A stretch of 64,000 nt of DNA, taken from Breoghania sp037026715. Its GTDB lineage: Bacteria > Pseudomonadota > Alphaproteobacteria > Rhizobiales > Stappiaceae. The notes beneath the pieces are model-generated. The model searched no databases. It was not told where the DNA came from and saw nothing but the letters and a program-made list of their open reading frames with translations. Position numbers and translations under genes: made by a program. Below, in pieces: positions 35,779 to 44,907 of this stretch; the first letter of the stretch is position 1; every line of letters begins with the position of its first letter. Location: contig NZ_JBANCG010000003.1 in NCBI RefSeq assembly GCF_037026715.1, positions 434,001 to 498,000 of the forward strand, read 5' to 3'.

Positions 35779-36348
35779 GTGGACAGGAAACGGCTTATCA
35801 TCGGGATTTCCGGGGCATCGGGGGCGATCTACGGCATCCGGGCTCTGGAACTCTTGAGACGCGCGGGCGGCGTGGAGACGCATCTCGTGCTCTCGCCCGC
35901 AGCGCTTTCGACGGTGGAGACGGAGACGGACTTCACCGGGGCGGAGGTTGCGGCGCTCGCCGATGTCGTCCACGACTTTCGCGATGTCGGGGCGTCGATC
36001 GCATCAGGCTCCTATCGCACGCTCGGCATGCTGGTGGCGCCGTGTTCGATCAAGACGCTGTCGGGCATCGCCAATTCCCATTGTGACAGCCTGCTGACCA
36101 GAGCCGCCGACGTGTGCCTGAAGGAACGGCGCCGGCTGGTGATGATGGTGCGCGAAACGCCGCTTCATGCCGGGCATCTGGAGCTGATGGAACGCGCGAC
36201 GCGGTCCGGCGCGGTGATCATGCCGCCGGTGCCGGCGTTCTACACCAAGCCGCAGAGCCTCGACGATGTGGTGACGCATTCCGTGGCCCGCGCGCTCGAT
36301 CTGTTCGATATCGAGATCGAAGGGGTGAGGCGCTGGAAGGACGGGTAG
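35779..36348 (+). CDS. ubiX: Flavin prenyltransferase UbiX
   Basis: A 189-aa flavoprotein that makes prenylated FMN for UbiD-type decarboxylases. N-terminal GISGASGAIYGIRALELLR binds FMN, and APCSIKTLSGIANSHCDSLL and RETPLHAGHLELMERATRSG are family signatures. The start is GTG. No ubiD gene is in the window. It lies between the ectoine and choline loci without visible functional link and is convergent with choV. Confidence 0.92.
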   Translation: MDRKRLIIGISGASGAIYGIRALELLRRAGGVETHLVLSPAALSTVETETDFTGAEVAALADVVHDFRDVGASIASGSYRTLGMLVAPCSIKTLSGIANSHCDSLLTRAADVCLKERRRLVMMVRETPLHAGHLELMERATRSGAVIMPPVPAFYTKPQSLDDVVTHSVARALDLFDIEIEGVRRWKDG

Positions 36349-36361
36349 GGGGACTTTTGGT

Positions 36362-36378
36362 GGCGTGCGCCGCACGCC
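36362..36378. other. Short hairpin in the convergent ubiX-choV gap
   Basis: GGCGTGC pairs with GCACGCC around 3 nt, perfect 7-bp stem between the two stop codons. Lacks a T-run on either strand. Confidence 0.3.
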
Positions 36379-36423
36379 GCTTGCTCCTCTCGCGGCGTAT
36401 GATTTCCCGTCTCGAAACGTCCC

Positions 36424-37458
36424 CTACCTCAGGCACTCCAGCAGATCCGCCTGGCGCACCACGCCCAGCACCTCGTCGCCCTCGCGAACGATGACCGGCT
36501 CGTTGGCCTCCAGGCAAAGATCGATCAGCTCGCGCACGGGCGTGCGGGCGCCGCAGGTGGGGCCCCCGTTGAGCGTCATGCCGGTGGCGTCGCCCATCAC
36601 GTCGCGCGCGCGCAACACGTTGAGCGGGTTCATGTGGGCGACGAAATCGGCCACATAGTCGGTCGCGGGCTTGCGGACGATCTCCTGCGGCGTGCCGAGC
36701 TGGACGACGCGGGCACTCTCCATGATGGCGATGCGGGTGCCGATCTTCACCGCCTCGTCCAGATCGTGGCTGACGAAGATGATGGTGCGGTTGAGTTTGG
36801 CCTGGAACTCCAGAAGCTCGTCCTGAAGGCGGGAGCGGATGAGCGGGTCAAGCGCGGAAAACGGCTCGTCCATCAACAGGATCGGTGCGTCGGTGGCAAA
36901 GGCGCGGGCAAGGCCGACGCGCTGCTGCATGCCGCCGGAAAGCTCGTGCACGCGCTTGTCCGCCCATTCGGTAAGGCCGACGAGTTCGAGCTGGGCGCGG
37001 GCGCGTTCCTCGCGCACCTTTCGTTCCACGCCGGAAAGCTCCAGCGCGAAGCCGACATTCTCCAAAACGGTGCGCCAGGGCAGCAGCGCGAACTGCTGGA
37101 AGACCATGGCGACGCGGGAGCGGCGCAGATGGCGCAGGCGCTCCGACGAACAGTCGCCCGGATCGACCATCTCCTTTCCGTCGCGCACCAGAACCCGTCC
37201 GCGGATGACGGGGTTGAGGCCGTTGACGGCCCTGAGCAGCGTCGACTTGCCGGAGCCCGAAAGCCCCATCAGCACAAGCACCTCGCCCTCGTGTACGTCG
37301 AAGGTGGCGCCGGTGACGCCGACGATCTGGTCGGTTTCGGCCTGGATCTCGTCGCGGCTCTTGCCCTCGTCGATGAGCGGCAGGGCCTTTTCAGGCCTGT
37401 CGCCGAAGACGATATCGACGCTCTCGAAGCGGACGATCGGGTTTTCGGTCGCTGTCAT
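36424..37458 (-). CDS. choV: Choline ABC transporter ATP-binding protein
   Basis: A 344-aa ATPase of the ProV/OpuAA type. Walker A GLSGSGKST near residue 64, Q-loop MVFQQFALLPWRT, signature LSGGMQQR, Walker B ILLMDEPFSALD, H-loop VSHDLDEA. A C-terminal CBS-like segment (RARDVMGDATG... VREGDEVLGVVRQADLL) can sense ionic strength in relatives. ATG 37458 with GGAG is preferred over 37473, which lies 1 bp from the choW stop. End of choXWV. Confidence 0.9.
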   Translation of the reverse strand: MTATENPIVRFESVDIVFGDRPEKALPLIDEGKSRDEIQAETDQIVGVTGATFDVHEGEVLVLMGLSGSGKSTLLRAVNGLNPVIRGRVLVRDGKEMVDPGDCSSERLRHLRRSRVAMVFQQFALLPWRTVLENVGFALELSGVERKVREERARAQLELVGLTEWADKRVHELSGGMQQRVGLARAFATDAPILLMDEPFSALDPLIRSRLQDELLEFQAKLNRTIIFVSHDLDEAVKIGTRIAIMESARVVQLGTPQEIVRKPATDYVADFVAHMNPLNVLRARDVMGDATGMTLNGGPTCGARTPVRELIDLCLEANEPVIVREGDEVLGVVRQADLLECLR

Positions 37459-37474
37459 GTCTCCGTTTCCCATG

Positions 37475-38320
37475 TCAGCGGCCCGCCTTTTCGTCGTCCA
37501 TCTTGAGGAAGCGGTCGAGCATGATCGCGATCATCACGATCGCGAGGCCGACCTCGAAGCCCTTGGCGATGTTGACCTGGTTGAGCGCGCGCAGCGTCGG
37601 CACGCCGAGCCCGTCCGCGCCCACGAGGGCGGCAATGACCACCATGGAGAGCGAGAGCATGATGGTCTGGGTGAGACCGGCCATGATGGAGGGCATGGCG
37701 TAGGGCATCTCGATCTTCCACAGAAGTTGCCATGGGGTGGCGCCGAATGCCTGTCCGGCCTCGATCAGCGGCTTGGGCGTGGAGGCGATGCCGAGCCGGG
37801 TGAGGCGGATGGGGGCCGGGATGGCGAAGATCACGGTTGCGATCAGGCCCGGAACCATGCCGAGGCCGAAGAGGATCAGCGCCGGGATCAGGTAGACGAA
37901 GGTCGGGATCGTCTGCATGAGATCGAGGATCGGGCGCAAGATGGCGTAGAAGGTATCCGAGCGCGCCGCCAGGATGCCGATAGGAACGCCGACGACCATG
38001 CACAGCACGGAGGCGGAAATCACCAGCGACAGGGTTTCCATCGTCTCCGTCCAGTAGCCCTGGTTGATGACAAAGAGCAGCGCGATGGCGACGAAGAGCG
38101 GGAAGCTCCAGTTGCGGCGCACGAGCCAGGCGAGCCCCACCGTGGCCAGCACCACGACGAGCGGTGGAGGCGTGAGCAGGATCCAGAGAAGACCGTCGAT
38201 CAGCTGGGACAGGGCCCAGGCGATGCCGTCGAAGACGCCGGCGGCGTTGTCGGTCAGCCAGTCGACGAGCCAGGCGACCCAGCGTCCGATCTGAAGCTTG
38301 TGCTCAGCTATCCAGTTCAT
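37475..38320 (-). CDS. choW: Choline ABC transporter permease
   Basis: A 281-aa ProW-type permease with about six TM helices. MQTIPTFVYLIPALILFGLG is characteristic of quaternary-amine importers and the coupling loop is LIEAGQAFGATPWQLLWKIE. The ATG at 38320 follows GAGAA. It is separated from choX by 418 bp that include a repeat element. Confidence 0.9.
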   Translation of the reverse strand: MNWIAEHKLQIGRWVAWLVDWLTDNAAGVFDGIAWALSQLIDGLLWILLTPPPLVVVLATVGLAWLVRRNWSFPLFVAIALLFVINQGYWTETMETLSLVISASVLCMVVGVPIGILAARSDTFYAILRPILDLMQTIPTFVYLIPALILFGLGMVPGLIATVIFAIPAPIRLTRLGIASTPKPLIEAGQAFGATPWQLLWKIEMPYAMPSIMAGLTQTIMLSLSMVVIAALVGADGLGVPTLRALNQVNIAKGFEVGLAIVMIAIMLDRFLKMDDEKAGR

Positions 38321-38595
38321 GCGTTCTCGTTCTTCGTGTGGGGCAAGAGGTTCGTTATCGCCAAATCGCATCCGGACCTTGCGCGCGTACCCGCGTTCCG
38401 GGTGCAGGCGGAAGGTTCAAAGTAACAATGATGCGCGCAAGCGGGCGCGCGGTCGAGGGCAAGCTTTACGCGCGCCTGAAGTGACGTGGCGGGTGCGCGC
38501 GATTGCCGGTGGAAAAAGGGGGCGCCGACAGGAGAGCCGCGTTTGCCGCCCTTCGCTCTCTGCGTCGTTTTCCGATCACTGCCGGCCTCGCCGTC

Positions 38596-38685
38596 GTCAT
38601 TGCCCGGCGACGTCCGGGCAATCCAGTTCTTCGCCCCGCGAGGACGAGGGGGCGATGGATCCCCCGGATTGCGCCGGGGGATGAC
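38596..38685. repeat. Dispersed inverted-repeat element, GTCAT...ATGAC class (89-91 bp type)
   Basis: GTCATTGCCCGGCGACGTCC at one end, ATTGCGCCGGGGGATGAC at the other, with two internal hairpins. It sits directly behind choX within the 418-bp choX-choW interval. The remaining part of that interval (38321-38595) shows no gene. Confidence 0.78.
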
Positions 38686-38738
38686 GATGGAGAGAGCGGG
38701 TGAGGGTGCGGGCGCGCCCGGTCCTCAGAGCCCTATCC

Positions 38739-39743
38739 TCAGAGCCCCAGCGAGGCCTTCACCGCGGGAAGCGCGTCCTTGCCGTCGATGGTCTTCACGC
38801 CGTCGAGCCAGGCGTCCAGAACGTCGGGGTTCTTCTTCAGCCAGGCCGTCGCCGCCGGCTGGGCATCTTCACCGTCGTCCAGGATCGCGCCCATGATCTC
38901 GTTTTCCATCGGCAGCGAGAATTCAAGGTTCTGGAGCAGCTTGCCGACGTTGGGGCAGGCGTCCATGTAGCCCTTGCGCACGTTGGTGTAGACGGTCGCG
39001 CCGCCATAATTGGGGCCGAAGACGTCATCGCCGCCCGACAGATACTCCAGATCGAAGTTGGAATTCATCGGATGCGGCGCCCAGCCGAGGAACACGATGT
39101 CCTTGTCGCGGCGCGTGGCGCGGCGGACCTGCGAGAGCATGCCCTGTTCCGACGATTCCACCAGATCCATCTTGCCCAGGCCGAACTGGTCGTTCTTGAT
39201 CATGTCGAGGATCAGGCGGTTGCCGTCATTGCCCGGCTCGATGCCGTAGATCTTGCCGTCGAGGTCGTCTGCAAACTTCGCGATATCCTGGAAGGACTTG
39301 AGGCCCTTTTCATAGGTGTATTTGGGAACCGCCAGCGTGTACTTGGCGCCTTCGAGATTGGCGCGCACGGTCTCCACCGAGCCGTCCTCGCGGTAGGGCT
39401 TCAGGTCTGCTTCCATGGTCGGCATCCAGTTGCCGAGGAAGACGTCGATGTCCTTGTTCTTGAGCGAGGTGTAGGTGACCGGCACCGAGAGAAGCTTGAC
39501 GTCCGGCTCGTAGCCCATGCCTTTCAGCACGACCGAGGTGGCCGCCGTGGTCGCGGTGATGTCGGTCCAGCCGACGTCGGAGAAGCGGACCGTCTTGCAG
39601 GCGTCGTCCGCCGCCGTCGCCGATCCGGCGAACCCGAGGCCGATGACCGTCGCGGTGGCCAGTGCCGCGATCGTGCGCGCAAGGACCCGTCCGTTCTGGC
39701 GCCCGCTGGCGCTCACTTCGGTTCGGCTCGTGTCGTTCTGCAT
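38739..39743 (-). CDS. choX: Choline-binding periplasmic protein
   Basis: A 334-aa OpuAC/ProX-type receptor. Signal peptide up to about residue 40 (IGLGFAGSATA-AD). KTVRFSDVGWTDITATTAAT is the conserved N-terminus; VFLGNWMPTM and FLGWAPHPMN supply aromatic residues of the cation-binding box. ATG 39743 has GAGGAG 9 nt upstream; ATG 39752 would abut that site. Its promoter must lie in the 845-bp gap shared with betI. Confidence 0.9.
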   Translation of the reverse strand: MQNDTSRTEVSASGRQNGRVLARTIAALATATVIGLGFAGSATAADDACKTVRFSDVGWTDITATTAATSVVLKGMGYEPDVKLLSVPVTYTSLKNKDIDVFLGNWMPTMEADLKPYREDGSVETVRANLEGAKYTLAVPKYTYEKGLKSFQDIAKFADDLDGKIYGIEPGNDGNRLILDMIKNDQFGLGKMDLVESSEQGMLSQVRRATRRDKDIVFLGWAPHPMNSNFDLEYLSGGDDVFGPNYGGATVYTNVRKGYMDACPNVGKLLQNLEFSLPMENEIMGAILDDGEDAQPAATAWLKKNPDVLDAWLDGVKTIDGKDALPAVKASLGL

Positions 39744-39950
39744 CGATGACATCTCCTCGTTTGTCTCAGGTTCGTCGGTCTCAGGTTCGTCTAACGCCCG
39801 GGGGCGCAATCTGGATTTTGTCGGGCCGCAATCTCCGCGCACCGCATCAGGGTGAGCGGTATCGAGCGGGCTGGCCCGGAAGCACCGGAGCTTGCGCGTT
39901 CGGGGAAGCGGGCACAAGCCATCGGGCCGCGCGGCGGGGCGCACGTCGGA

Positions 39951-39979
39951 ATCTTTCCGGTCGTTTCCACCGGAAAGAT
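39951..39979. other. Perfect 11-bp hairpin upstream of choX
   Basis: ATCTTTCCGGT (39951-39961) and ACCGGAAAGAT (39969-39979) are exact complements around CGTTTCC, 208 bp before the choX start. It may be a leader hairpin or a regulator site. Confidence 0.5.
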
Positions 39980-40225
39980 GGTTATATCGGCGCGGAACCG
40001 GGCCGCAATCGGACGATGCCGGCTCGCGGATGCTGGCCTGCCGGTGCGGGCAAGAGACTGCCCCGGATGCGCGGAAGCATCATGCTGCGGGCGCGCTCGT
40101 CCTGGCCGCTTGCCGAAGACATTCCGCGAGGCGGAGCGCCGGCTCTGCGGGATGCAATCCGTAGCAATCCCCTACGCGATACTGCGACCATATAACCACC
40201 AACCCGCATGGATGGCAAATTTTTA

Positions 40226-40245
40226 TTGATTGACTGTTCAATCAA
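40226..40245. promoter_or_regulatory. BetI operator candidate
   Basis: TTGATTGACTGTTCAATCAA: TTGATTGA and TTCAATCAA form a near-perfect palindrome around CTG. It strongly resembles the TTGATTGGACGTTCAA-type site bound by E. coli BetI. It lies in the only AT-rich patch between choX and betI. Confidence 0.7.
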
Positions 40246-40290
40246 AAATAGATTGGTGCCGATCGGCGGCCAGTCAGAGGTGGCGGGCTC

Positions 40291-40368
40291 AAGGTCAGAT
40301 TTGGGGGTAAACGCTGAAGTCAGGCGCTAAAATCCGGCGCTTAAGTCAGACCCTGAGATCTGGGGCGG
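40291..40368. repeat. Degenerate tandem repeat, about 26-bp period
   Basis: Three units beginning AAGGTCAG (40291), AAGTCAGG (40317) and AAGTCAGA (40343) follow each other at 26-bp steps; a further AGTCAGA lies at 40272. Located between the BetI-like palindrome and betI. Confidence 0.4.
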
Positions 40369-40588
40369 TGCCGGGCGTCCGGCGAGAAAAGCCGGTCTTC
40401 GCACGCCTGTCCGGCGGCTGGAATGGTGCCGTACGGAGCGAAGGGGGACTGTCGGCTGTGCTGCGCCCCTGGGCTGGCTGTGTGGCGGGCCGGCGGGACC
40501 AATTGAAGAACATGAAGGCCCCGCAAAGGATGCTACGGCGCGCCCGAAAGCGGCCGGCCGCATCGCGAAGGGCCTCGGGAAAGCGAAA

Positions 40589-41236
40589 ATGCCTCGGATC
40601 GGAATGGAAGGCGCGCGCAGGCGCGCGTTGATCTCGGCGACGGTGGAAGCGATCCACGAGCGCGGCTTCTGCGATGCGACGGTGGCCGACATCGCGCGGC
40701 GCGCCGGTGTCTCCGGCGGGCTCGCGCTGCACTATTTCGGCTCCAAGAAGGCGCTTCTGACGGAGACGATGCGCCATCTGCTGGCCGATCTCGCGCGCGA
40801 GTTGAAGGAAGAGAGGGCGAAGGCGCGCACGCCGCGCGAACGCATCTCGGCGGTGATATCGGCGAGCTTCGCGCCCTCGCAGTTTCGTTCCTCGATCATT
40901 TCCGCCTGGCTCGCCTTCTACCTGCAGGCGGAGACGGATCCGGAAACGCAGCGGCTGTTGCAGGTCTATCACCGCCGGCTCGTGTCCAATCTGACCTATG
41001 AGTTTCGCAGCGCGCTCCACCGTCGCGGAGCCGCGCGGCAGGCGGCGGAGGGTACGGCGGCGCTGATCGACGGGTTGTGGCTGCAACGGGCGCTCGCCAG
41101 CGGCGAGCCGGATGCCCGCTCCGCCATCCGTCTGGTGGAAGACTATGTGGAGCGGCAGTTCGCCGGAGCTGCGCCGGCCGGCGCAAGCGCCGGCAAGACC
41201 GGTGGACGCACCGGCAAACATGACAGCAACGATTGA
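40589..41236 (+). CDS. betI: TetR-family choline-responsive repressor BetI
   Basis: A 215-aa TetR regulator. HTH residues about 12-55 (ALISATVEAIHERGFCDATV; VSGGLALHYFGSKKALL) match BetI closely. BetI represses choline uptake and oxidation genes until choline is present. ATG 40589 follows GGGAAAG. The C-terminus carries a Gly/Ala/Lys-rich tail (about residues 195-215) longer than usual. betA follows after 12 bp. Confidence 0.92.
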   Translation: MPRIGMEGARRRALISATVEAIHERGFCDATVADIARRAGVSGGLALHYFGSKKALLTETMRHLLADLARELKEERAKARTPRERISAVISASFAPSQFRSSIISAWLAFYLQAETDPETQRLLQVYHRRLVSNLTYEFRSALHRRGAARQAAEGTAALIDGLWLQRALASGEPDARSAIRLVEDYVERQFAGAAPAGASAGKTGGRTGKHDSND

Positions 41237-41248
41237 GAGAAAAGCTGA

Positions 41249-42904
41249 GTGAACCAGTACGATTACATTGTCGTGGGGGCGGGCTCCGCCGGCTGTGCTC
41301 TGGCCGCACGCCTGAGCGAAGATCCGAAGAACGAAGTGCTGCTGCTGGAATATGGCGGAAGCGATTTCGGCCCCTTCATCCAGATGCCGGCTGCTCTGTC
41401 CTATCCGATGGGCATGAGATGCTACGACTGGGGCTTTGAGACCGAGCCCGAGCTGCATCTGGGCGGGCGGCGGCTTCAGACCCCGCGCGGCAAGGTGATC
41501 GGCGGGTCCTCCGCCATCAACGGCATGGTCTATGTGCGCGGTCACGCGGGCGATTTCGACGCCTGGGCGGAGATGGGAGCAACGGGCTGGGACTATGCGT
41601 CCGTGCTGCCCTACTTCAAGCGCATGGAGACGAGCCACGGCGCGCAGAGCGCCTGGCGCGGCACGCATGGGCCGGTGCATGTGACACGGGGCGCACGGAA
41701 GAACCCGCTTTATGACGCCTTCATCGAGGCCGGCCGGCAGGCCGGATACGAGGCGACCGCCGACTACAACGGCGAGCGGCAGGAAGGCTTCGGCGAGATG
41801 GAGATGACGGTGTGGCGGGGCAAGCGCTGGTCCGCCGCCGATGCCTATCTGAAGCCCGCCATGAAACGGCCGAACCTGACGGTGGTGACCGGGGCGATGA
41901 CCCGGCGCGTGCTGATGGAGGGGATCGAGGCTGCGGGCGTGGAATACGAGCTGCGCGGCAGCATAGAGACGGCACTGGCCAACAAGGAGGTGATCCTGGC
42001 GGCCTCTGCGATCAATTCGCCGAAGCTCTTGATGGCATCGGGCATCGGCAATGTTGAGGAGCTGAAGCGCGCAGGCATCGAGCCGCTCGTCCACCGGCCG
42101 GGCGTCGGGCTCAATCTGCAGGATCACCTGGAGGTCTACGTCCAGCAGGCCTGCACGCAGCCGATCACGCTCTACAAATACTGGAACCTCTTCGGCAAGG
42201 CGCTGGTCGGCGCGCAATGGCTCTTCACGCGCACTGGCATCGGCGCCTCGAACCAGTTCGAGAGCTGCGGTTTCATTCGCTCGCGCGCGGGCGTTTCCTA
42301 TCCCGACATCCAGTTTCATTTCCTGCCGATGGCGGTGCGCTACGACGGACAGACGGCTGCCGAGGGCCACGGCTATCAGGCCCATGTCGGGCCGATGCGG
42401 TCGGCCTCGCGCGGGACGGTACAGCTTGCCGGGCCGGACCCGGCCGCAAAGCCGGTGATCCGCTTCAACTACATGAGCGAGCCGGAGGACTGGGCCGATT
42501 TCCGACAGGCGATCCGGCTGACGCGGGAGATCTTCGCGCAAGACGCCTTCGCGCCCTTCCGCGGCAAGGAGATCCAGCCGGGCGAGGACGCGGTGAGCGA
42601 TGCGGCGATCGACGATTTCGTGCGCGAGCATGCCGAAAGCGCCTATCATCCGTGCGGCACCTGCCGGATGGGGGCTGCGGACGATCCGTTCGCGGTGGTC
42701 GATCCGGAATGCCGGGTGATCGGGGTCAAGGGCTTGCGGGTCGCCGACAGCTCGATCTTCCCTCGCATCACCAACGGCAACCTCAACGCGCCCGCGATCA
42801 TGGTGGGCGATAAGGCGGCCGATCACATACTTGGCAAGAGCCTGCCGAGGGCAACGAACGTGCCGGCGTGGTGGCATCCGGATTGGCGGAATGCGCAGCG
42901 GTAG
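41249..42904 (+). CDS. betA: Choline dehydrogenase
   Basis: A 551-aa GMC oxidoreductase that oxidises choline to betaine aldehyde at the membrane with FAD. The FAD motif is YIVVGAGSAGCALAARL at the start; GMC signature PRGKVIGGSSAINGMVYVRG near residue 80; catalytic H467 in AYHPCGTCRMG and TNGNLNAPAIMVGDKAADHI near the end. Start GTG 41249 with GAGAG upstream. A betC (choline sulfatase) gene, often between betI and betA in rhizobia, is absent. Confidence 0.93.
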   Translation: MNQYDYIVVGAGSAGCALAARLSEDPKNEVLLLEYGGSDFGPFIQMPAALSYPMGMRCYDWGFETEPELHLGGRRLQTPRGKVIGGSSAINGMVYVRGHAGDFDAWAEMGATGWDYASVLPYFKRMETSHGAQSAWRGTHGPVHVTRGARKNPLYDAFIEAGRQAGYEATADYNGERQEGFGEMEMTVWRGKRWSAADAYLKPAMKRPNLTVVTGAMTRRVLMEGIEAAGVEYELRGSIETALANKEVILAASAINSPKLLMASGIGNVEELKRAGIEPLVHRPGVGLNLQDHLEVYVQQACTQPITLYKYWNLFGKALVGAQWLFTRTGIGASNQFESCGFIRSRAGVSYPDIQFHFLPMAVRYDGQTAAEGHGYQAHVGPMRSASRGTVQLAGPDPAAKPVIRFNYMSEPEDWADFRQAIRLTREIFAQDAFAPFRGKEIQPGEDAVSDAAIDDFVREHAESAYHPCGTCRMGAADDPFAVVDPECRVIGVKGLRVADSSIFPRITNGNLNAPAIMVGDKAADHILGKSLPRATNVPAWWHPDWRNAQR

Positions 42905-42954
42905 GGAGAGGCGTTCGAGCGGCCGGAGCTTGTCCGAAGATTGGCAGCGGGCAC

Positions 42955-43087
42955 CCTTCTACCCCCTTGCGGGGGAGATGTCGACGAAGTCGACAGAGGG
43001 GGGCTAAGCGGCAGGTGCGGCGCAAGCGGCTTCACCCCCCTCTGTCACGCGAAGGCGTGACATCTCCCCCGCAAGGGGGGAGAGGGG
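42955..43087. repeat. Inverted-repeat element between betA and betB (CTTGCGGGGGAGATGTC class)
   Basis: ACCCCCTTGCGGGGGAGATG, then a GTCGAC hairpin and CAGAGGGGGG, pair with CCCCCCTCTGTCACGC, a GACATCTCCCCCGCAAGGGG segment and GGGAGAGGGG. The element at 51559 is the same class. It fills the centre of the 361-bp betA-betB gap. Confidence 0.82.
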
Positions 43088-43265
43088 CACGAGCGGTGGG
43101 ATACGGGCTTTCTCCCGGCAACGCTTTGTTGACCGCCATCGTGCTCCCATCCCGTACCACCAGAATTACGGCGCATGGCGGAAATGCGAATGCGACACTC
43201 GACATCGAGGGCCTTTCCGGGCTCCAATCGCCAGACTTCAGCTCAATAAGAACAGGAGGCCGCCC

Positions 43266-44729
43266 ATGCGCGCCCAACCCGAAGCATCCCACTACATTCA
43301 CGGTGCCTATGCGAATGAGGCCGAGGGGCCCGAATTCGACAGCGTCTATCCCGCCACCGGCGAGGTGATCGCCCGGATCGGTGCGGCGCGCGGGGAGACG
43401 GTGAATGCGGCGGTGGCCTCGGCGCGCGCAGGCTTTGAGGAATGGTCGGCGACGCCGGCGGTGGAGCGCGGACGGGTGCTGCGGCGGGCGGCCGAAATTC
43501 TGCGCGATCGCAACCGGGAACTATCCGAACTGGAAACGCTCGATACCGGCAAGGCGCTGCAGGAAACGCTGGTCTCCGATCCGGCCTCGGCGGCGGAATG
43601 CCTTGAGTATTTCGGATCGCTGATCCCGACGCTCGCAAGCGAGCACATCGATCTGGGCGGGTCGTTCGCCTATACCCGGCGCGAGCCGCTGGGCGTGTGC
43701 GTCGGCATCGGGGCATGGAACTACCCGATCCAGATCGCCGGCTGGAAGGCTGCGCCGGCGCTCGCCTGCGGCAACGCGATGGTGTTCAAACCGTCAGAAG
43801 TGACGCCGCTTTCCACGCTGAAGCTCGCCGAAGTCCTGATCGAGGCGGGCCTGCCGAAGGGCGTCTTCAACGTGATCCAGGGCGACGGCGAGACGGGGCG
43901 GCTGCTGGTCTCGCACCCGGAGATTGCCAAGGTGTCGCTGACGGGCTCGGTGCCGACGGGCGAAAAGGTGGCCGCACTCGCGGGCTCCGGCCTGAAGCAG
44001 ACGACGCTGGAGCTCGGCGGCAAATCGCCGCTGATCATTTTCGAGGACGCCGATCTCGACGAGGCGGTGTCGGGCGCGATGCTGGCGAATTTCTATTCCA
44101 CCGGGCAGATCTGTTCCAACGGCACACGGGTCTTCGTGCACCGCTCGATCCGCCGGCAGTTCATCGAGAAACTGGTGGAGCGCACGCGCAGGATCGTCAT
44201 CGGGGATCCGATGGACGAGGCGAGCCAGATGGGGCCGCTCGTTTCCAAGGCGCAGTATGACAAGGTGCTGAACTACATGCGGCTCGGCCAGGCGGAGGGC
44301 GCGGAACTCGTCTATGGCGGCGAAGCGGCTGTGGTCGAGGGCTTTGCTGACGGCTGGTGGGTGAAGCCGACGATCTTCGCGGATGTCGCCGACCACATGC
44401 ACATCGCGCGCGAGGAGATCTTCGGTCCCGTCATGTGCGTTCTCGACTTCGACAGCGAGGACGAGGTGATCGTGCGGGCGAACGCCACGCAGTTCGGTCT
44501 CGCCGCAGGGCTCTTCACCCGCGATATCGCCCGCGCACATCGGGTCGTGGCGCGACTTCACGCGGGCACATGCTGGATCAACACCTACAACCTGACACCG
44601 GTTGAAATGCCGTTTGGCGGCATGAAGAAATCCGGCATCGGCCGCGAGAACGGCAAGGCCGCGATCGAGCATTATTCCCAGGTCAAGGGCATCTACGTGG
44701 AGACGGGCAAGATCGACTGTCCCTATTGA
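43266..44729 (+). CDS. betB: Betaine aldehyde dehydrogenase
   Basis: A 487-aa NAD(P)-dependent ALDH producing glycine betaine. Catalytic C283 (GQICSNGTRVFV) and E249 (TTLELGGKSPLI) are present, and the cofactor lysine is intact (MVFKPSEVTPLSTL). IGAWNYPIQIAGWKAAPALA is the BetB-type nucleotide-binding segment. AGGAGG precedes the ATG. It ends the bet operon and is followed by a repeat element. Confidence 0.93.
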   Translation: MRAQPEASHYIHGAYANEAEGPEFDSVYPATGEVIARIGAARGETVNAAVASARAGFEEWSATPAVERGRVLRRAAEILRDRNRELSELETLDTGKALQETLVSDPASAAECLEYFGSLIPTLASEHIDLGGSFAYTRREPLGVCVGIGAWNYPIQIAGWKAAPALACGNAMVFKPSEVTPLSTLKLAEVLIEAGLPKGVFNVIQGDGETGRLLVSHPEIAKVSLTGSVPTGEKVAALAGSGLKQTTLELGGKSPLIIFEDADLDEAVSGAMLANFYSTGQICSNGTRVFVHRSIRRQFIEKLVERTRRIVIGDPMDEASQMGPLVSKAQYDKVLNYMRLGQAEGAELVYGGEAAVVEGFADGWWVKPTIFADVADHMHIAREEIFGPVMCVLDFDSEDEVIVRANATQFGLAAGLFTRDIARAHRVVARLHAGTCWINTYNLTPVEMPFGGMKKSGIGRENGKAAIEHYSQVKGIYVETGKIDCPY

Positions 44730-44763
44730 GGGGCGGAGCACTTTCCTGTCCACTGTCTCGGTC

Positions 44764-44854
44764 GTCATCCCCCGGCTTTGTCCGGGGGATCCACCTTTTG
44801 TTCGTCGCACGCGGCGGTCGGCAATGGATTGCCCGGACTTCGCCGGGCAATGAC
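44764..44854. repeat. Dispersed inverted-repeat element, GTCAT...ATGAC class (89-91 bp type)
   Basis: GTCATCCCCCGGCTTTGTCC to GGACTTCGCCGGGCAATGAC. It occupies the convergent gap between betB and the YhaN-type gene. Confidence 0.8.
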
Positions 44855-44907
44855 GGTGGAGAGGTTTGGGGCGGAGGCACGAGCCCCGAGGCAGCTTCAG
44901 TCGAGGC

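Larger units (their letters stand above)
39744..40588. other. 845-bp divergent choX-betI control region
   Basis: No convincing gene in either strand. It holds an 11-bp perfect hairpin (39951-39979), a BetI-like palindrome (40226-40245) in an AT-rich patch and a degenerate 26-bp tandem repeat (from 40291). Both flanking genes would have leaders of several hundred bases if transcribed from the AT-rich patch. Confidence 0.6.
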
